A DNA stretch of 64,000 nucleotides, taken from assembly GCF_019145235.1 (NCBI RefSeq), contig NZ_JAHSTV010000002.1, positions 558,001 through 622,000 of the forward strand, written 5' to 3'. The DNA comes from Pseudomonas farris (lineage in GTDB: Bacteria; Pseudomonadota; Gammaproteobacteria; Pseudomonadales; Pseudomonadaceae). The position numbers were made by a program, and so were the translations under genes. The notes beneath the pieces were generated by a model. It did not search any database. It was not told the origin of the DNA and saw only the letters and a program-made list of their open reading frames with translations. Every line of letters starts with the position of its first letter. Position 1 is the stretch's first letter. Shown in pieces: positions 27,797 through 36,503 of the stretch.

Positions 27797-29002
27797 ATGA
27801 CCCTATCCACAAGCGTGGCAGGGCAGGCGGGAAGTGTTTCCCCTGCGCTTGCCTCCAGCGCTGCAAAAACCAACACCCGGATGCTCGCTATCGATGCCCT
27901 GCGCGGCTTCGTCATGCTCTGCATGCTCGTCGACCATGTGCGGGAAACCTTTTTGCTGCACCGCCAGGTGACCGACCCGATCGACGCCTTGAGCGTGACC
28001 CCGGACCTGTTCTTCACCCGATTGCTGAGCACCATCTGCGCCCCGGTGTTCATCTTCCTCACCGGTTTGTCAGCCTGGCTCTACAGCCAGAAACACACGG
28101 CCAATGAGACCTCGGTGTTCCTGCTCAAGCGCGGGCTGTTCCTGGTGTTCCTGGAGCTTACGTTCGTGTGCTTCGCCTGGAACGCCGAGTTCCCGCCCAA
28201 GACGTTGTGGCTGCAAGTGATCTGGTGCATCGGCATCTGCATGATCGTGCTCGCCGGGTTGCTGCACTTCAAGCGCGGTTGGTTGATCGTGCTCGGGGTA
28301 GCGATTGTCGCCGGGCACAACCTGCTCGATGGTGTGACTGTGGGGCCGGAGTCGCCGTTCTTTGTGCCGTGGTCAATCCTGCATCAGCGGGTGTTCATCG
28401 ACATCACCGAGTTCACCCGGGCTCGCACCACGTATCCGGTGTTGCCTTGGATCGGGGTGATTCTGCTGGGTTGGGCCATCGGGCCATGGTTCGGCAAGGA
28501 CATGGATTCGGCGGAGCGGGTTTCGCGGTTGCTGAAAGTCGGCTGCGGCCTGCTGGTGGCCTTCGTGTTCATCCGCTACTTGAATGTTTATGGCGAGAAG
28601 CCTTGGGTGCAAACCGGTGAGTCGCTGCGCACTTTCATGAGTTTCCTGAGCGCGAAGAAATACCCACCGTCGCTGATGTTCCTGATGCCGACCCTCGGCC
28701 TGGGGCTGATCCTTTTGGCGTTGTTCGAGAAGGCCCAGGATCGCTGGTCCACCGCGACTTTGGCGATCTACGGCGGTGCGCCGATGTTCTTCTATTTGCT
28801 GCACCTGTACGTGCTCAAGGCCATGTACCTGGTGTCCGTTGCGATCTGGGGCGCCAATCAGGGCACTTATTATGGTTTCGATAACCTGCCCATGGTCTGG
28901 CTGTGGAGCGTGATCCTCGGGGTGTTGCTGTTCTTCCCGACGCGCTGGTTCGCCAACCTCAAACAGCGCCGTCGCGACATCGCGATTCTCAAATACCTCT
29001 GA
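27797..29002 (+). CDS. HGSNAT/DUF1624-type multi-pass membrane protein
   Basis: 401-residue integral membrane protein with about ten hydrophobic segments. The N-terminal RMLAIDALRGFVMLCMLVDHVRE is the signature of the heparan-alpha-glucosaminide N-acetyltransferase-like/DUF1624 family, putative acyltransferases of the inner membrane. A conserved His-bearing segment follows in loop 1. I use ATG 27797; GTG 27788, three codons earlier, is equally possible, and neither has a strong ribosome site. Substrate unknown. Confidence 0.8.
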   Translation: MTLSTSVAGQAGSVSPALASSAAKTNTRMLAIDALRGFVMLCMLVDHVRETFLLHRQVTDPIDALSVTPDLFFTRLLSTICAPVFIFLTGLSAWLYSQKHTANETSVFLLKRGLFLVFLELTFVCFAWNAEFPPKTLWLQVIWCIGICMIVLAGLLHFKRGWLIVLGVAIVAGHNLLDGVTVGPESPFFVPWSILHQRVFIDITEFTRARTTYPVLPWIGVILLGWAIGPWFGKDMDSAERVSRLLKVGCGLLVAFVFIRYLNVYGEKPWVQTGESLRTFMSFLSAKKYPPSLMFLMPTLGLGLILLALFEKAQDRWSTATLAIYGGAPMFFYLLHLYVLKAMYLVSVAIWGANQGTYYGFDNLPMVWLWSVILGVLLFFPTRWFANLKQRRRDIAILKYL

Positions 29003-29116
29003 TTTACAGGCGTTGATTTACAGACGCTGATTCCCAGAGTTGCCCCTCGGTGTCCCCCATTCGGCGGGACACCTTGCAGACCCGCTACGTACGACTGATT
29101 TTCCAGGAGTCAAACT

Positions 29117-30460
29117 GTGAAGACATTGACCACGCACGCCCTGCTTTTGGCATTGGGAGGGCAAAGCCTGCTCGCTCAGGCATCGGAACAAGACAATGCC
29201 AAAGGTTTTTTAGAGGACGGCCAATGGAACCTGCTCAATCGCAGCGTCTATGACCGTCGCGATTATGAACACGGCTCGCTTAGTAATGGCGCACGCAACG
29301 CCTATAAATCCAGGGCCCAGCGCAGTGATCTGGCGGAGGAATGGGCTTACGGTCTGATGGCCGATGTGGCCTCGGGTTTCACCACCGGCACCGTAGGCTT
29401 TGGGCTGGACGCGCACCTGTATTCCGGCTGGCAACTGGACAGCGGAGGCGGGCGTGCCGGCAAGGCCCGACTGCTGGGCGTCGACAACGAAGGTCACCCC
29501 AAAGACGAGTTCAGCCGAGGCGGCGCGGTGGCCAAGCTGCGTTTCTCCTCCACCGAATTACGTTACGGCGAGCAGCGAGTGAAAACCCCGGTGTTCGGCT
29601 CTTCCGACAGTCGCTTGTTACCCGAGACCGCCACCGGCTGGCTGTTGACCAGCCGCGAACTGCCCGGCACCACGCTGTATGGCGGGCACTTCAATGAGAG
29701 TACCGACCGTAACGCCAGCAGCCATGACCAAGGCTTCGTGGTCAATTACTCCAACGGTAAACAAGGCAACAGCTTCGACTTGATTGGTGCGCGCAACACC
29801 TCGATCAAAGGGCTCAACGCCAGCCTGTTCAGTGCGGTGTATGACGATACCTGGCGTCAGCACTATTTGGGCGCGGTCTACACGCAGCCGTTGGCCGAAG
29901 GCCAGGACCTGATCTTCGACCTCAATCTGTATCGCACCCAGGACACCGGCAAAGCCTTGTCGGGCGGAATCGACAACACCACCTGGAGTTTTCTCTCCAC
30001 CTACAAGGTCGGCTCCCACAGCTTCGGCCTGGGTTATCAAAAGGTCGACGGCGACACGCCCTTCGACTACGTGACCCGCGGTGCGATCTACCTGAGCAAC
30101 GCGGTGGCGCTGTCTGACTTCAACGCGCCCGAGGAAGCATCCTGGCAAGCCCGCTACGATCTGAACATGGCCGGCTACGGCGTTCCCGGCCTGACCTTCG
30201 GCGCACTGTATGTACGCGGCAGCGGCATCGATGGCACTCACATGGACCCGAACGGCGGTTACAAATGGTTGGGCTACGGGCAGGGTGGCAAACATTGGGA
30301 ACGTGATCTGCAAGCCAAGTACGTAGTGCAGTCGGGACCGGCGAAAAACCTCGGGTTTACCCTGCGGCATGCGGTCCACCGGGGGAATTCGGCGCAGGCC
30401 GAGCTGGATGCCAATCAGATTCGTCTGGCGATTGAATACCCGTTGGGTGGGAAGTTCTAA
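29117..30460 (+). CDS. OprD-family outer-membrane porin
   Basis: 447-residue 18-strand-type porin of the Pseudomonas OprD/Opd family. A signal peptide (LLLALGGQSLLAQA) is followed by the characteristic FLEDGQWNLLNRSVYDRRDY and later SRELPGTTLYGGHF and YLGAVYTQPLAEGQ segments; it ends in Phe (YPLGGKF). The start is GTG 29117 with CAGGAG upstream. OprD-family members import amino acids, aromatic acids or other small solutes; the neighbours do not identify which. Confidence 0.9.
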   Translation: MKTLTTHALLLALGGQSLLAQASEQDNAKGFLEDGQWNLLNRSVYDRRDYEHGSLSNGARNAYKSRAQRSDLAEEWAYGLMADVASGFTTGTVGFGLDAHLYSGWQLDSGGGRAGKARLLGVDNEGHPKDEFSRGGAVAKLRFSSTELRYGEQRVKTPVFGSSDSRLLPETATGWLLTSRELPGTTLYGGHFNESTDRNASSHDQGFVVNYSNGKQGNSFDLIGARNTSIKGLNASLFSAVYDDTWRQHYLGAVYTQPLAEGQDLIFDLNLYRTQDTGKALSGGIDNTTWSFLSTYKVGSHSFGLGYQKVDGDTPFDYVTRGAIYLSNAVALSDFNAPEEASWQARYDLNMAGYGVPGLTFGALYVRGSGIDGTHMDPNGGYKWLGYGQGGKHWERDLQAKYVVQSGPAKNLGFTLRHAVHRGNSAQAELDANQIRLAIEYPLGGKF

Positions 30461-30528
30461 GACAAGCAGGCTCGCTCCCACAAGGGATTTGTGGTGAACC
30501 CGTTTTTTTGCGAACGCCACAGATCCAA

Positions 30529-30618
30529 TGTGGGAGCGGGCTTGCTCGCGAAGGCGGACTTACATTCAACCCGGATACTGAATGTTATGGCCTCTTCGCG
30601 AGCAAGCCCGCTCCCACA
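30529..30618. repeat. REP doublet (REPIN)
   Basis: Inverted GGGAGCGGGCTTGCTCGCG copies between the convergent porin and cupin genes. A partial REP (CAGGCTCGCTCCCACA) precedes it at about 30467-30482. Confidence 0.92.
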
Positions 30619-30634
30619 TAGTGCTTCATGGCAT

Positions 30635-31348
30635 TTATTTAACGGCGTAAACCTTGCGCACATACCGCGCACTGCTCCAGGCGCACGGTGCGCCTTGCGG
30701 TACGAACACGGTGTCGCCGGGGTTGACGGTTACGCTGGTTCCATCCGGTGCCTGCAAGGTCACGCTGCCTTCGAGCAGGTGCATCAGCTCGTTGAGTTTG
30801 TGCGCTCGGCCATGGCGGGTGTACGGCGTCGAATCCCAGACACCGACGCGCAGATCAGTGGCGTCATCTTCGAAGGCATTGCGGGATCGGCACTGCGGTG
30901 TAGGTCCGATCAGTATTTGCGGTTCCGGTGCCGCCGAAGGTGACAGCATCGCCAACGGGTCGAGGGCTGTCAGCCCCGGCGTCGATTCGGCAGTGGGGAT
31001 GCTGACGGTGCAGAAGGCCCAGCAAGTGCCCGGTTGCGGCTGAACTCGCAGGGTCGTACCACGACCGATCACAGCGCTGGCACCGATCCCCAGTTCCAGC
31101 GTCTGTTCCCGGGATTGCAGCACGACATGCCCGGCGTGGACCACGATCACTTCGGTGTGCGGAAAGTCATCGATATCGAGGGTTTCGCTGGTGTGAACGA
31201 TGCCCGCCGATACGCCGTCGGGCCCGATGTAGGCGACCTGACGAGCGCCCATGAACGGATCGATGGAGCTCAAGGGGGCTGCTTTGAAAGGCGTAGAAAT
31301 ACGGCTGCCGTCGGCGCGAGCCAACAGCAGAACGGTAGGTTGAGACAT
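30635..31348 (-). CDS. Two-domain cupin protein
   Basis: 237-residue bicupin-like protein. Two beta-barrel halves can be seen: an N-terminal one around HTEVIVVHAGHVVLQSREQTLELGIGASAVI and a C-terminal one around KLNELMHLLEGSVTLQAPDGTSVTVNPGDTVFVPQGAPCAW. The second retains a motif-1/motif-2 pattern with acidic and His residues. Start ATG 31348 (MSQPTVLLLAR) is preceded by GGGAGCG; the frame is open to 31405 without a ribosome site. It follows the GNAT gene by 69 bases in the same direction, divergent from the aldehyde dehydrogenase. The enzymatic or sensing role is not evident. Confidence 0.8.
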   Translation of the reverse strand: MSQPTVLLLARADGSRISTPFKAAPLSSIDPFMGARQVAYIGPDGVSAGIVHTSETLDIDDFPHTEVIVVHAGHVVLQSREQTLELGIGASAVIGRGTTLRVQPQPGTCWAFCTVSIPTAESTPGLTALDPLAMLSPSAAPEPQILIGPTPQCRSRNAFEDDATDLRVGVWDSTPYTRHGRAHKLNELMHLLEGSVTLQAPDGTSVTVNPGDTVFVPQGAPCAWSSARYVRKVYAVK

Positions 31349-31417
31349 ACGGGTGACGCTCCCTGCAAATGGGGGATAGAAGGTGTTGGATGGCGCTTGC
31401 TTCATCGCGCGCCGGGG

Positions 31418-32272
31418 TCAACCAATGGCTTGGGTGACGAGGGCAAATTGGCGGACGCCGTTGACCGCTTGCGGCGGTGTGCCGAGTGCCATTTGTGCCA
31501 CAGTGTCGACCTGCTTGAGACCGGCCTGCTCCAGCCATTCGCCCAAGCCACTGTCCGCCGGAATGTCGATCCGCACGAAAGCCTCCGGCACCTGGGCCAA
31601 CAACATGGCGATCAGGTGTTTGGCCTGCTCGGGGGTTTCAGCGATGACCGGACCGAGGCAACGACCACGACCGAAAGGGCGCAGCAGGGCAAAGGCACGC
31701 AATTGACCGTCGCGCTCGATGCCCACCGATTGCTCGACCACCCCGAACAGATCCGTGAGCACCGCTTGGCGGTCCAGCCCGCTGCCGGCGTTGGCCAGCT
31801 CCAGTTGACGCGCCTGATCAGCCGCGCGCAACGGGCGACATTCTTCACCGTCCGCCAGTGCTTCCAGCGCGGGTGCTTGCGCCTGGCCTTGATGCTGCTG
31901 AACCCGGCCGAATTCGACAAAACCCTGGCTGACGTAAAGCGGTGCGCCGGCGAGGGTGGCATTGAGCATCGGCGTGCATGAGTGGCAAGCCTCCAGTGCG
32001 TATTCCATCAATCGACGACCAATCCCCTTGCCTTGATAGTCGTCACTGACGATCACCAGGCCGATGGTCGCGAACTTGCCTTGCGGGCAGGTGAATGCGC
32101 TGCCGATCAGTCGCTCACCATCGAGCACCACAAAGCCTTCGCTGACCCGCTGCAACATCGCCCAGTCTTCCAGGCGATGGGGCCACTTCAACTGCACGGA
32201 CAAGGCATGGGCCGAAGGAGTATCGGCGGCAGTCATCGGCCGATAGACATAAGAAGGTTGCGAGGCGGACAT
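31418..32272 (-). CDS. GNAT N-acetyltransferase, two-domain
   Basis: 284-residue protein. The N-terminal GNAT fold has the acetyl-CoA loop DDYQGKGIGRRLMEYAL preceded by the strand FATIGLVIVS. The C-terminal ~120 residues form a second GNAT-like domain, with FALLRPFGRGRCLGPVIA, of the type found in YitH-like acetyltransferases. ATG 32272 has GGAGA upstream. It is first in a two-gene unit with the cupin. It may acetylate or detoxify an amine handled by the adjacent catabolic cluster; that is inference. Confidence 0.83.
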   Translation of the reverse strand: MSASQPSYVYRPMTAADTPSAHALSVQLKWPHRLEDWAMLQRVSEGFVVLDGERLIGSAFTCPQGKFATIGLVIVSDDYQGKGIGRRLMEYALEACHSCTPMLNATLAGAPLYVSQGFVEFGRVQQHQGQAQAPALEALADGEECRPLRAADQARQLELANAGSGLDRQAVLTDLFGVVEQSVGIERDGQLRAFALLRPFGRGRCLGPVIAETPEQAKHLIAMLLAQVPEAFVRIDIPADSGLGEWLEQAGLKQVDTVAQMALGTPPQAVNGVRQFALVTQAIG

Positions 32273-32512
32273 GGCGAGTCTCCGTTTTCAGTGTGCGCAA
32301 TCAACCGGTTTTCCGGCGCTAGGGTGCCTGTATCCCATCTGCGTGAAGGCCTGACAAGGGGGCCTGGAAGATTCGGCAGATTCCTCACGTCGCAGGCCTG
32401 CAGACCACACTTACTACTAAATTGCCCCATAAGGTCGGCAGCAAATGCTTGGGCTTTTTTTCTACGATGGAAGCCTGAGTTCACGCCTCGCCGTCCCTTT
32501 TTGGAGTGCTCC

Positions 32513-33985
32513 ATGGATAGCTTCGATCCTTGCCTTATCGCTGTGCGCAGCGCTCACTTTATTGCCGGTCACTACCGCGATGCCCAACCGGGACTGGAGG
32601 TGGTTCGCCCTTCGGACGGCCAGGCCTATGCCCAGTTGCCGATCGCCGATGCCGACCTGGTGGATGAGGCGGTCAATGATGCCTGGCAGGCTTTTAATCG
32701 CAGCGACTGGGCCAGTCGTCCACCCCGGGAACGGGCGCGTGTCATGCGCCGCTGGGCCGATCTGATCGAAGCCGATGCCGCCATTCTGGCGCCGCTGGAA
32801 GCGGTGGGTTCGACCCGCCCACATAAAGATGTGATCGCCTGGGACATTCCTTATGTTGCCGAGGGCATTCGTTTCTTTGCCGAACTGGCGGACAAGCACG
32901 GCGGCCATGTCGCGGCCACGCAGACTGATCGATTGGGCATGCAGATCGCCGAACCGTACGGTGTGATCGCGGCCATTGCGCCGTGGAATTTCCCGTTAAG
33001 CATGGCCTCCTGGAAAGTCGCTCCGGCACTGGCCGCCGGTAATGCCGTGGTGCTCAAGCCGTCGGAGCTGACGCCGTTCTCCAGCCTGCGCTTCGCCGAG
33101 CTGGCGCTGCAGGCGGGTATTCCAGCAGGGATTTTCAACGTGGTGCAGGGCGATGGCCGCGTCACCGGCGATGCCTTGTGCCGTCATCCACGGGTGGGCA
33201 AGGTCACCTTCACCGGGTCCACGGCGACCGGGTCGAGCATCATGTCTACCTGCGCGCTGGTGGGGCCGAAACCGGTGACGCTGGAGCTGGGCGGCAAGAG
33301 TCCGCAACTGGTGTTCGCCGACGTGCCGGACATCGCGACAACCGCGCGCACCGTGGCGCTGGCCATCACCGGCAACGCCGGGCAGGTGTGCGTGTCCGGT
33401 TCGCGGCTGTTGATTGAGCGTTCGATCATGGAACCGTTCATTGCGCACTTGCAGGCGTATTTCGAAGAACTGCGCCCGGGGCCGACCTGGTCGTCCGAGA
33501 GCACGCTGTCGCCGATCATTTCCCGGCTGCAGGCCAGCCGCATTGACGGCATCGTCCAGCGCTCCCTTCAGGCTGGGGCCGAAGTGTTGACCGGCGGTGG
33601 CTTGTTCGAAGGGCTGGGTGGTGCTTATTACCAACCGACCTTGTTGGCGGGTCTGGACAACCACAACCCGGCGGTCTGCGAAGAAATCTTCGGCCCGGTG
33701 CTGACGGTGCAGGCGTTCGATGATGAAGAGCAGGCATTGAGCCTGGCCGCACACGCCACCTACGGCCTGGCGGCGGGGGTGCACACCGCTGACATCAATC
33801 GTGCGTTGCGGTTGGTCCGGCGTCTGGAAGCGGGCACGGTGTGGGTCAACCGTTACGGACGCAGCAACGACTACATCCTGCCGACCGGCGGCTACAAACG
33901 CTCCGGCATCGGCAAGGACCTGGGGCGCGAAGCGTTCGAAGCCAACTTGCGCTTCAAGAGCGTGCTGATCGATATCGTGCAATAA
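32513..33985 (+). CDS. NAD-dependent aldehyde dehydrogenase
   Basis: 490-residue ALDH. The catalytic cysteine is Cys293 (NAGQVCVSGSR) and the general base is Glu258 (LELGGKSP); the NAD-binding stretch AIAPWNFPLSMASWKVAPAL and the FTGSTATG turn are intact. Start ATG 32513 (MDSFDPCLIAV) follows TTGGAG at good spacing; the frame is open far upstream to 31982, but that part overlaps the divergent GNAT gene and has no ribosome site. Predicted to oxidise an aldehyde released by one of the nearby amine oxidoreductases. Confidence 0.9.
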   Translation: MDSFDPCLIAVRSAHFIAGHYRDAQPGLEVVRPSDGQAYAQLPIADADLVDEAVNDAWQAFNRSDWASRPPRERARVMRRWADLIEADAAILAPLEAVGSTRPHKDVIAWDIPYVAEGIRFFAELADKHGGHVAATQTDRLGMQIAEPYGVIAAIAPWNFPLSMASWKVAPALAAGNAVVLKPSELTPFSSLRFAELALQAGIPAGIFNVVQGDGRVTGDALCRHPRVGKVTFTGSTATGSSIMSTCALVGPKPVTLELGGKSPQLVFADVPDIATTARTVALAITGNAGQVCVSGSRLLIERSIMEPFIAHLQAYFEELRPGPTWSSESTLSPIISRLQASRIDGIVQRSLQAGAEVLTGGGLFEGLGGAYYQPTLLAGLDNHNPAVCEEIFGPVLTVQAFDDEEQALSLAAHATYGLAAGVHTADINRALRLVRRLEAGTVWVNRYGRSNDYILPTGGYKRSGIGKDLGREAFEANLRFKSVLIDIVQ

Positions 33986-34015
33986 CGCCTGACACATAAC
34001 CCTGTGGTGAGGCGG

Positions 34016-34049
34016 CCTGTGGCTAGGGAGCAAGCTCCCTAGCCACAGG
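34016..34049. repeat. Perfect 15-pair REP-like hairpin
   Basis: CCTGTGGCTAGGGAG and CTCCCTAGCCACAGG pair perfectly around CAAG. It resembles one arm of the GTGGCGAGGGAGC REP subfamily, folded on itself. Confidence 0.8.
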
Positions 34050-34093
34050 GATCCGCTGACCGTTGATCGTCGACAGGTTTCAAATCGCACCCA

Positions 34094-34123
34094 AACGGGC
34101 GCTTCCTCACCGAAGCGCCCGTT
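34094..34123. terminator. Terminator hairpin after aldehyde dehydrogenase
   Basis: AACGGGCGCTTC / GAAGCGCCCGTT, a 12-pair stem with a six-base loop, followed by TTCGTT. Good candidate for the end of the aldehyde dehydrogenase transcript. Confidence 0.7.
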
Positions 34124-34420
34124 TTCGTTCCGCCCGGCGCAGGTTCTGCCGTGAATGCGGGCGTTATTGAGCCTCGCGCGGCCATCAAGGTCCATAAAAG
34201 CGCACAAATACGGGGTTTGCCCAAGGCTGGAGCGAGCCGCAAAGTCTGCTGAGGGGGGTGGCTAAAACGGTGGTTTGTATCAAGCAGAGGTCGCTTTTAA
34301 CGCCATCTGCTGGTTTCACGGTGTTGTAATGACGGTGTGCTGCAGCGTTGCATCGCCGCTCCCGAAACGCAGCGAATACCTGTCGCGCCATGACCTCAAC
34401 GAACTTCAGGACCGCACTCA

Positions 34421-35089
34421 ATGAGCTTTCTTCGCCCCAAATTCATTACGTTCGACTGCTACGGTACGCTGACCAATTTCCACATGGGCACGATGACTCG
34501 CGAACTGTTCGCCGATCGCGTGGTACCCGAGCAGATGGATCAGTTCGTCAAGGACTTCTCCGCCTATCGTCTGGATCAAGTGATGGGTGACTGGATGCCA
34601 TATGACGAAATCCTCAAGACCTCACTGGCGCGAGTCTGTAAGCGTTGGGGCATCGAATACCGTGACGAAGGTCAGCTGTATTACGACGCCGTGCCGACCT
34701 GGGGCCCACACCCGGACGTGCCGGCCGGCCTGTCGAAAATTGCTGACAAGATTCCTCTGGTGATTTTCTCCAACGCCAGCGACAGCCAGATCATGTCCAA
34801 CGTCGACAAACTCGGCGCGCCGTTTCACAAGGTTTTCACCGCCGAACAGGCCCAGGCCTACAAGCCGCGTCTGGCCGCATTCGAGTTCATGCTCGATAAC
34901 CTCAACTGCGGCCCGGAAGACATCTTGCATGTGTCTTCGAGTTTCCGTTACGACCTGATGCCGGCCCACGACATGAAGATCAAGAACAAGGCCTTTGTCG
35001 CCCGCGGTCACGAGGTTCCGGGCAATGCGTTCTACGGCTACCAGCAGATCACCGACATCGGTGGGCTGGCGGCGCTGGTCGGTCTCTGA
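34421..35089 (+). CDS. Haloacid dehalogenase type II-like protein
   Basis: 222-residue HAD hydrolase of the L-2-haloacid dehalogenase type. The nucleophile Asp12 is in TFDCYGTLTNF, the substrate-carboxylate motif in LVIFSNASDSQI, the motif-III Lys in AQAYKPRLAAFE, and VSSSFRYDLMPAHDM provides the late motif. Many such proteins in catabolic operons are not true dehalogenases. It opens the long cluster 34421-45843, 45 bases before the FAD oxidoreductase. Substrate unknown. Confidence 0.83.
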   Translation: MSFLRPKFITFDCYGTLTNFHMGTMTRELFADRVVPEQMDQFVKDFSAYRLDQVMGDWMPYDEILKTSLARVCKRWGIEYRDEGQLYYDAVPTWGPHPDVPAGLSKIADKIPLVIFSNASDSQIMSNVDKLGAPFHKVFTAEQAQAYKPRLAAFEFMLDNLNCGPEDILHVSSSFRYDLMPAHDMKIKNKAFVARGHEVPGNAFYGYQQITDIGGLAALVGL

Positions 35090-35134
35090 GTCGAACGGTA
35101 ACGGCATTCTTCATTTGGCATAGGCGGGTTAGAC

Positions 35135-36409
35135 ATGGGCAGTGAATCCTACTGGCTCGACACCGCACCGGCGTTTACCGGTGCTCAGCTCGGTGCATTG
35201 CCCGGGCAGGTCGACGTGGCCATCGTCGGTGGTGGTTTCACCGGCCTGGCGGCGGCGCGGGCATTGGCGCTGAAGGGCGCCAGTGTGGTGGTGCTGGAAG
35301 CCGGAAGGGTGATCGGCGAAGCCTCCGGGCGCAACGGCGGCCAGTGCAATACCGGCGTTGCCCAGGACTACGCCGGGCTGAGCGCCAGCCTCGGTGCCGA
35401 CAAGGTCCGCGCTTATTACCAGGCCTATGAAAGCGCGGTGCAGAGCGTGGTGTCGCTGGTGGAGCAGGAGCAGATCGCCTGCGACCTCAAGCGCAACGGC
35501 AAGCTCAAGCTGGCGGCCAAACCGATGCACTACGAAGGCCTGGCGCGTACCTGCGAATTGATTCGCCAGGAAGTCGATGCCGAGGTCGAGCTGCTGTCCG
35601 CCGAACAGACCCGCGCCGAAGTGAATTCCGCTCAGTTCCACGGCGGCTTGCTGCAACGCAACGGCGTGCAGATGCACGTTGGGCGTTTCGGCGTCGGTCT
35701 GGCCGAGGCCGCGGCACGTCACGGTGCGTTGATCCATCAAGGGACGTCAGTGACGGACTGGAAAGCCCAGGCCGGCGGCTATCGGGTCAATACCAGCAAG
35801 GGTTCGCTGCACGCCGGGCAAGTATTGCTGGCGACCGGCGCCTGCCAGCACGGCGGTTTAGGTTGGTATCGGCGGCGGATCGTGCCGGTCGGCAGTTTCG
35901 TGATCGCCACTGAGGTGCTGCCACAGTTTCTCATCGATCAGCTGCTGCCCGGTCGGCGTGCCTATGTCACCAGCCGCATGATTGGTAACTACTTTCGCCT
36001 GACCCCGGACAACCGCTTGCTGTTCGGCGGGCGTGCGCGGTTTGCGATGTCCGACAGCGTGTCCGACGCCAAGAGCGGCAAGGTGCTGCAAGCGGCGATG
36101 GTGCAGATGTTCCCGCAGTTGGCCAACGTCAAGATCGATTACTGCTGGGGCGGACTGGTGGACATGACCTCCGACCGCTTGCCTCGCGCCGGTCAGCACG
36201 GCGGTGTTTATCACTCCATGGGCTACAGCGGCCATGGCGTACAGATGTCGGTGCACATGGGGCAGGTCATGGCCGAGGTGATGGCCGGCAAGGTCGAGGC
36301 TAACCCCTGGCGCGAACTCGACTGGCCGGCGATCCCCGGGCATTTCGGCAAGCCGTGGTTCCTGCCGTTCGTGGGCGCTTATTACCGTTTCCAGGACTAT
36401 TTGCATTGA
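35135..36409 (+). CDS. FAD-dependent amine oxidoreductase (DAO family)
   Basis: 424-residue flavoenzyme of the PuuB/DAO group. It has the dinucleotide motif VAIVGGGFTGLAAARALALKG, then EASGRNGGQCNTG, and the C-terminal SMGYSGHGVQMSVHMGQ. It is predicted to oxidise a C-N bond and release an aldehyde or keto acid plus an amine. A paralogue stands alone at 3248. It lies between the dehalogenase-like gene and the ABC importer genes of the same strand, which suggests it acts on the imported compound. Confidence 0.87.
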   Translation: MGSESYWLDTAPAFTGAQLGALPGQVDVAIVGGGFTGLAAARALALKGASVVVLEAGRVIGEASGRNGGQCNTGVAQDYAGLSASLGADKVRAYYQAYESAVQSVVSLVEQEQIACDLKRNGKLKLAAKPMHYEGLARTCELIRQEVDAEVELLSAEQTRAEVNSAQFHGGLLQRNGVQMHVGRFGVGLAEAAARHGALIHQGTSVTDWKAQAGGYRVNTSKGSLHAGQVLLATGACQHGGLGWYRRRIVPVGSFVIATEVLPQFLIDQLLPGRRAYVTSRMIGNYFRLTPDNRLLFGGRARFAMSDSVSDAKSGKVLQAAMVQMFPQLANVKIDYCWGGLVDMTSDRLPRAGQHGGVYHSMGYSGHGVQMSVHMGQVMAEVMAGKVEANPWRELDWPAIPGHFGKPWFLPFVGAYYRFQDYLH

Positions 36410-36503
36410 GTTGATGTTGTGGCGTCACCGTCGTTTGCGTTTCCAGGACGCCCCGGATATCCGTGGGCACTCGAGCCTCATTTTTTCGACAGGTACAACT
36501 GAT

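Larger units (their letters stand above)
33986..34420. other. Intergenic with two strong hairpins
   Basis: 435 bases between the aldehyde dehydrogenase and the dehalogenase-like gene. It holds a perfect 15-pair REP-type hairpin (34016-34049) and a terminator-like hairpin (34094-34123); the remaining ~290 bases probably contain the promoter of the long catabolic operon, but I could not pick out a clear promoter motif. Confidence 0.6.

Noticed and set aside
31982..32512. N-terminal extension of the aldehyde dehydrogenase
   Set aside because: The in-frame upstream stretch lies opposite the GNAT gene, has no ribosome site and does not resemble the family; ATG 32513 has a good ribosome site.
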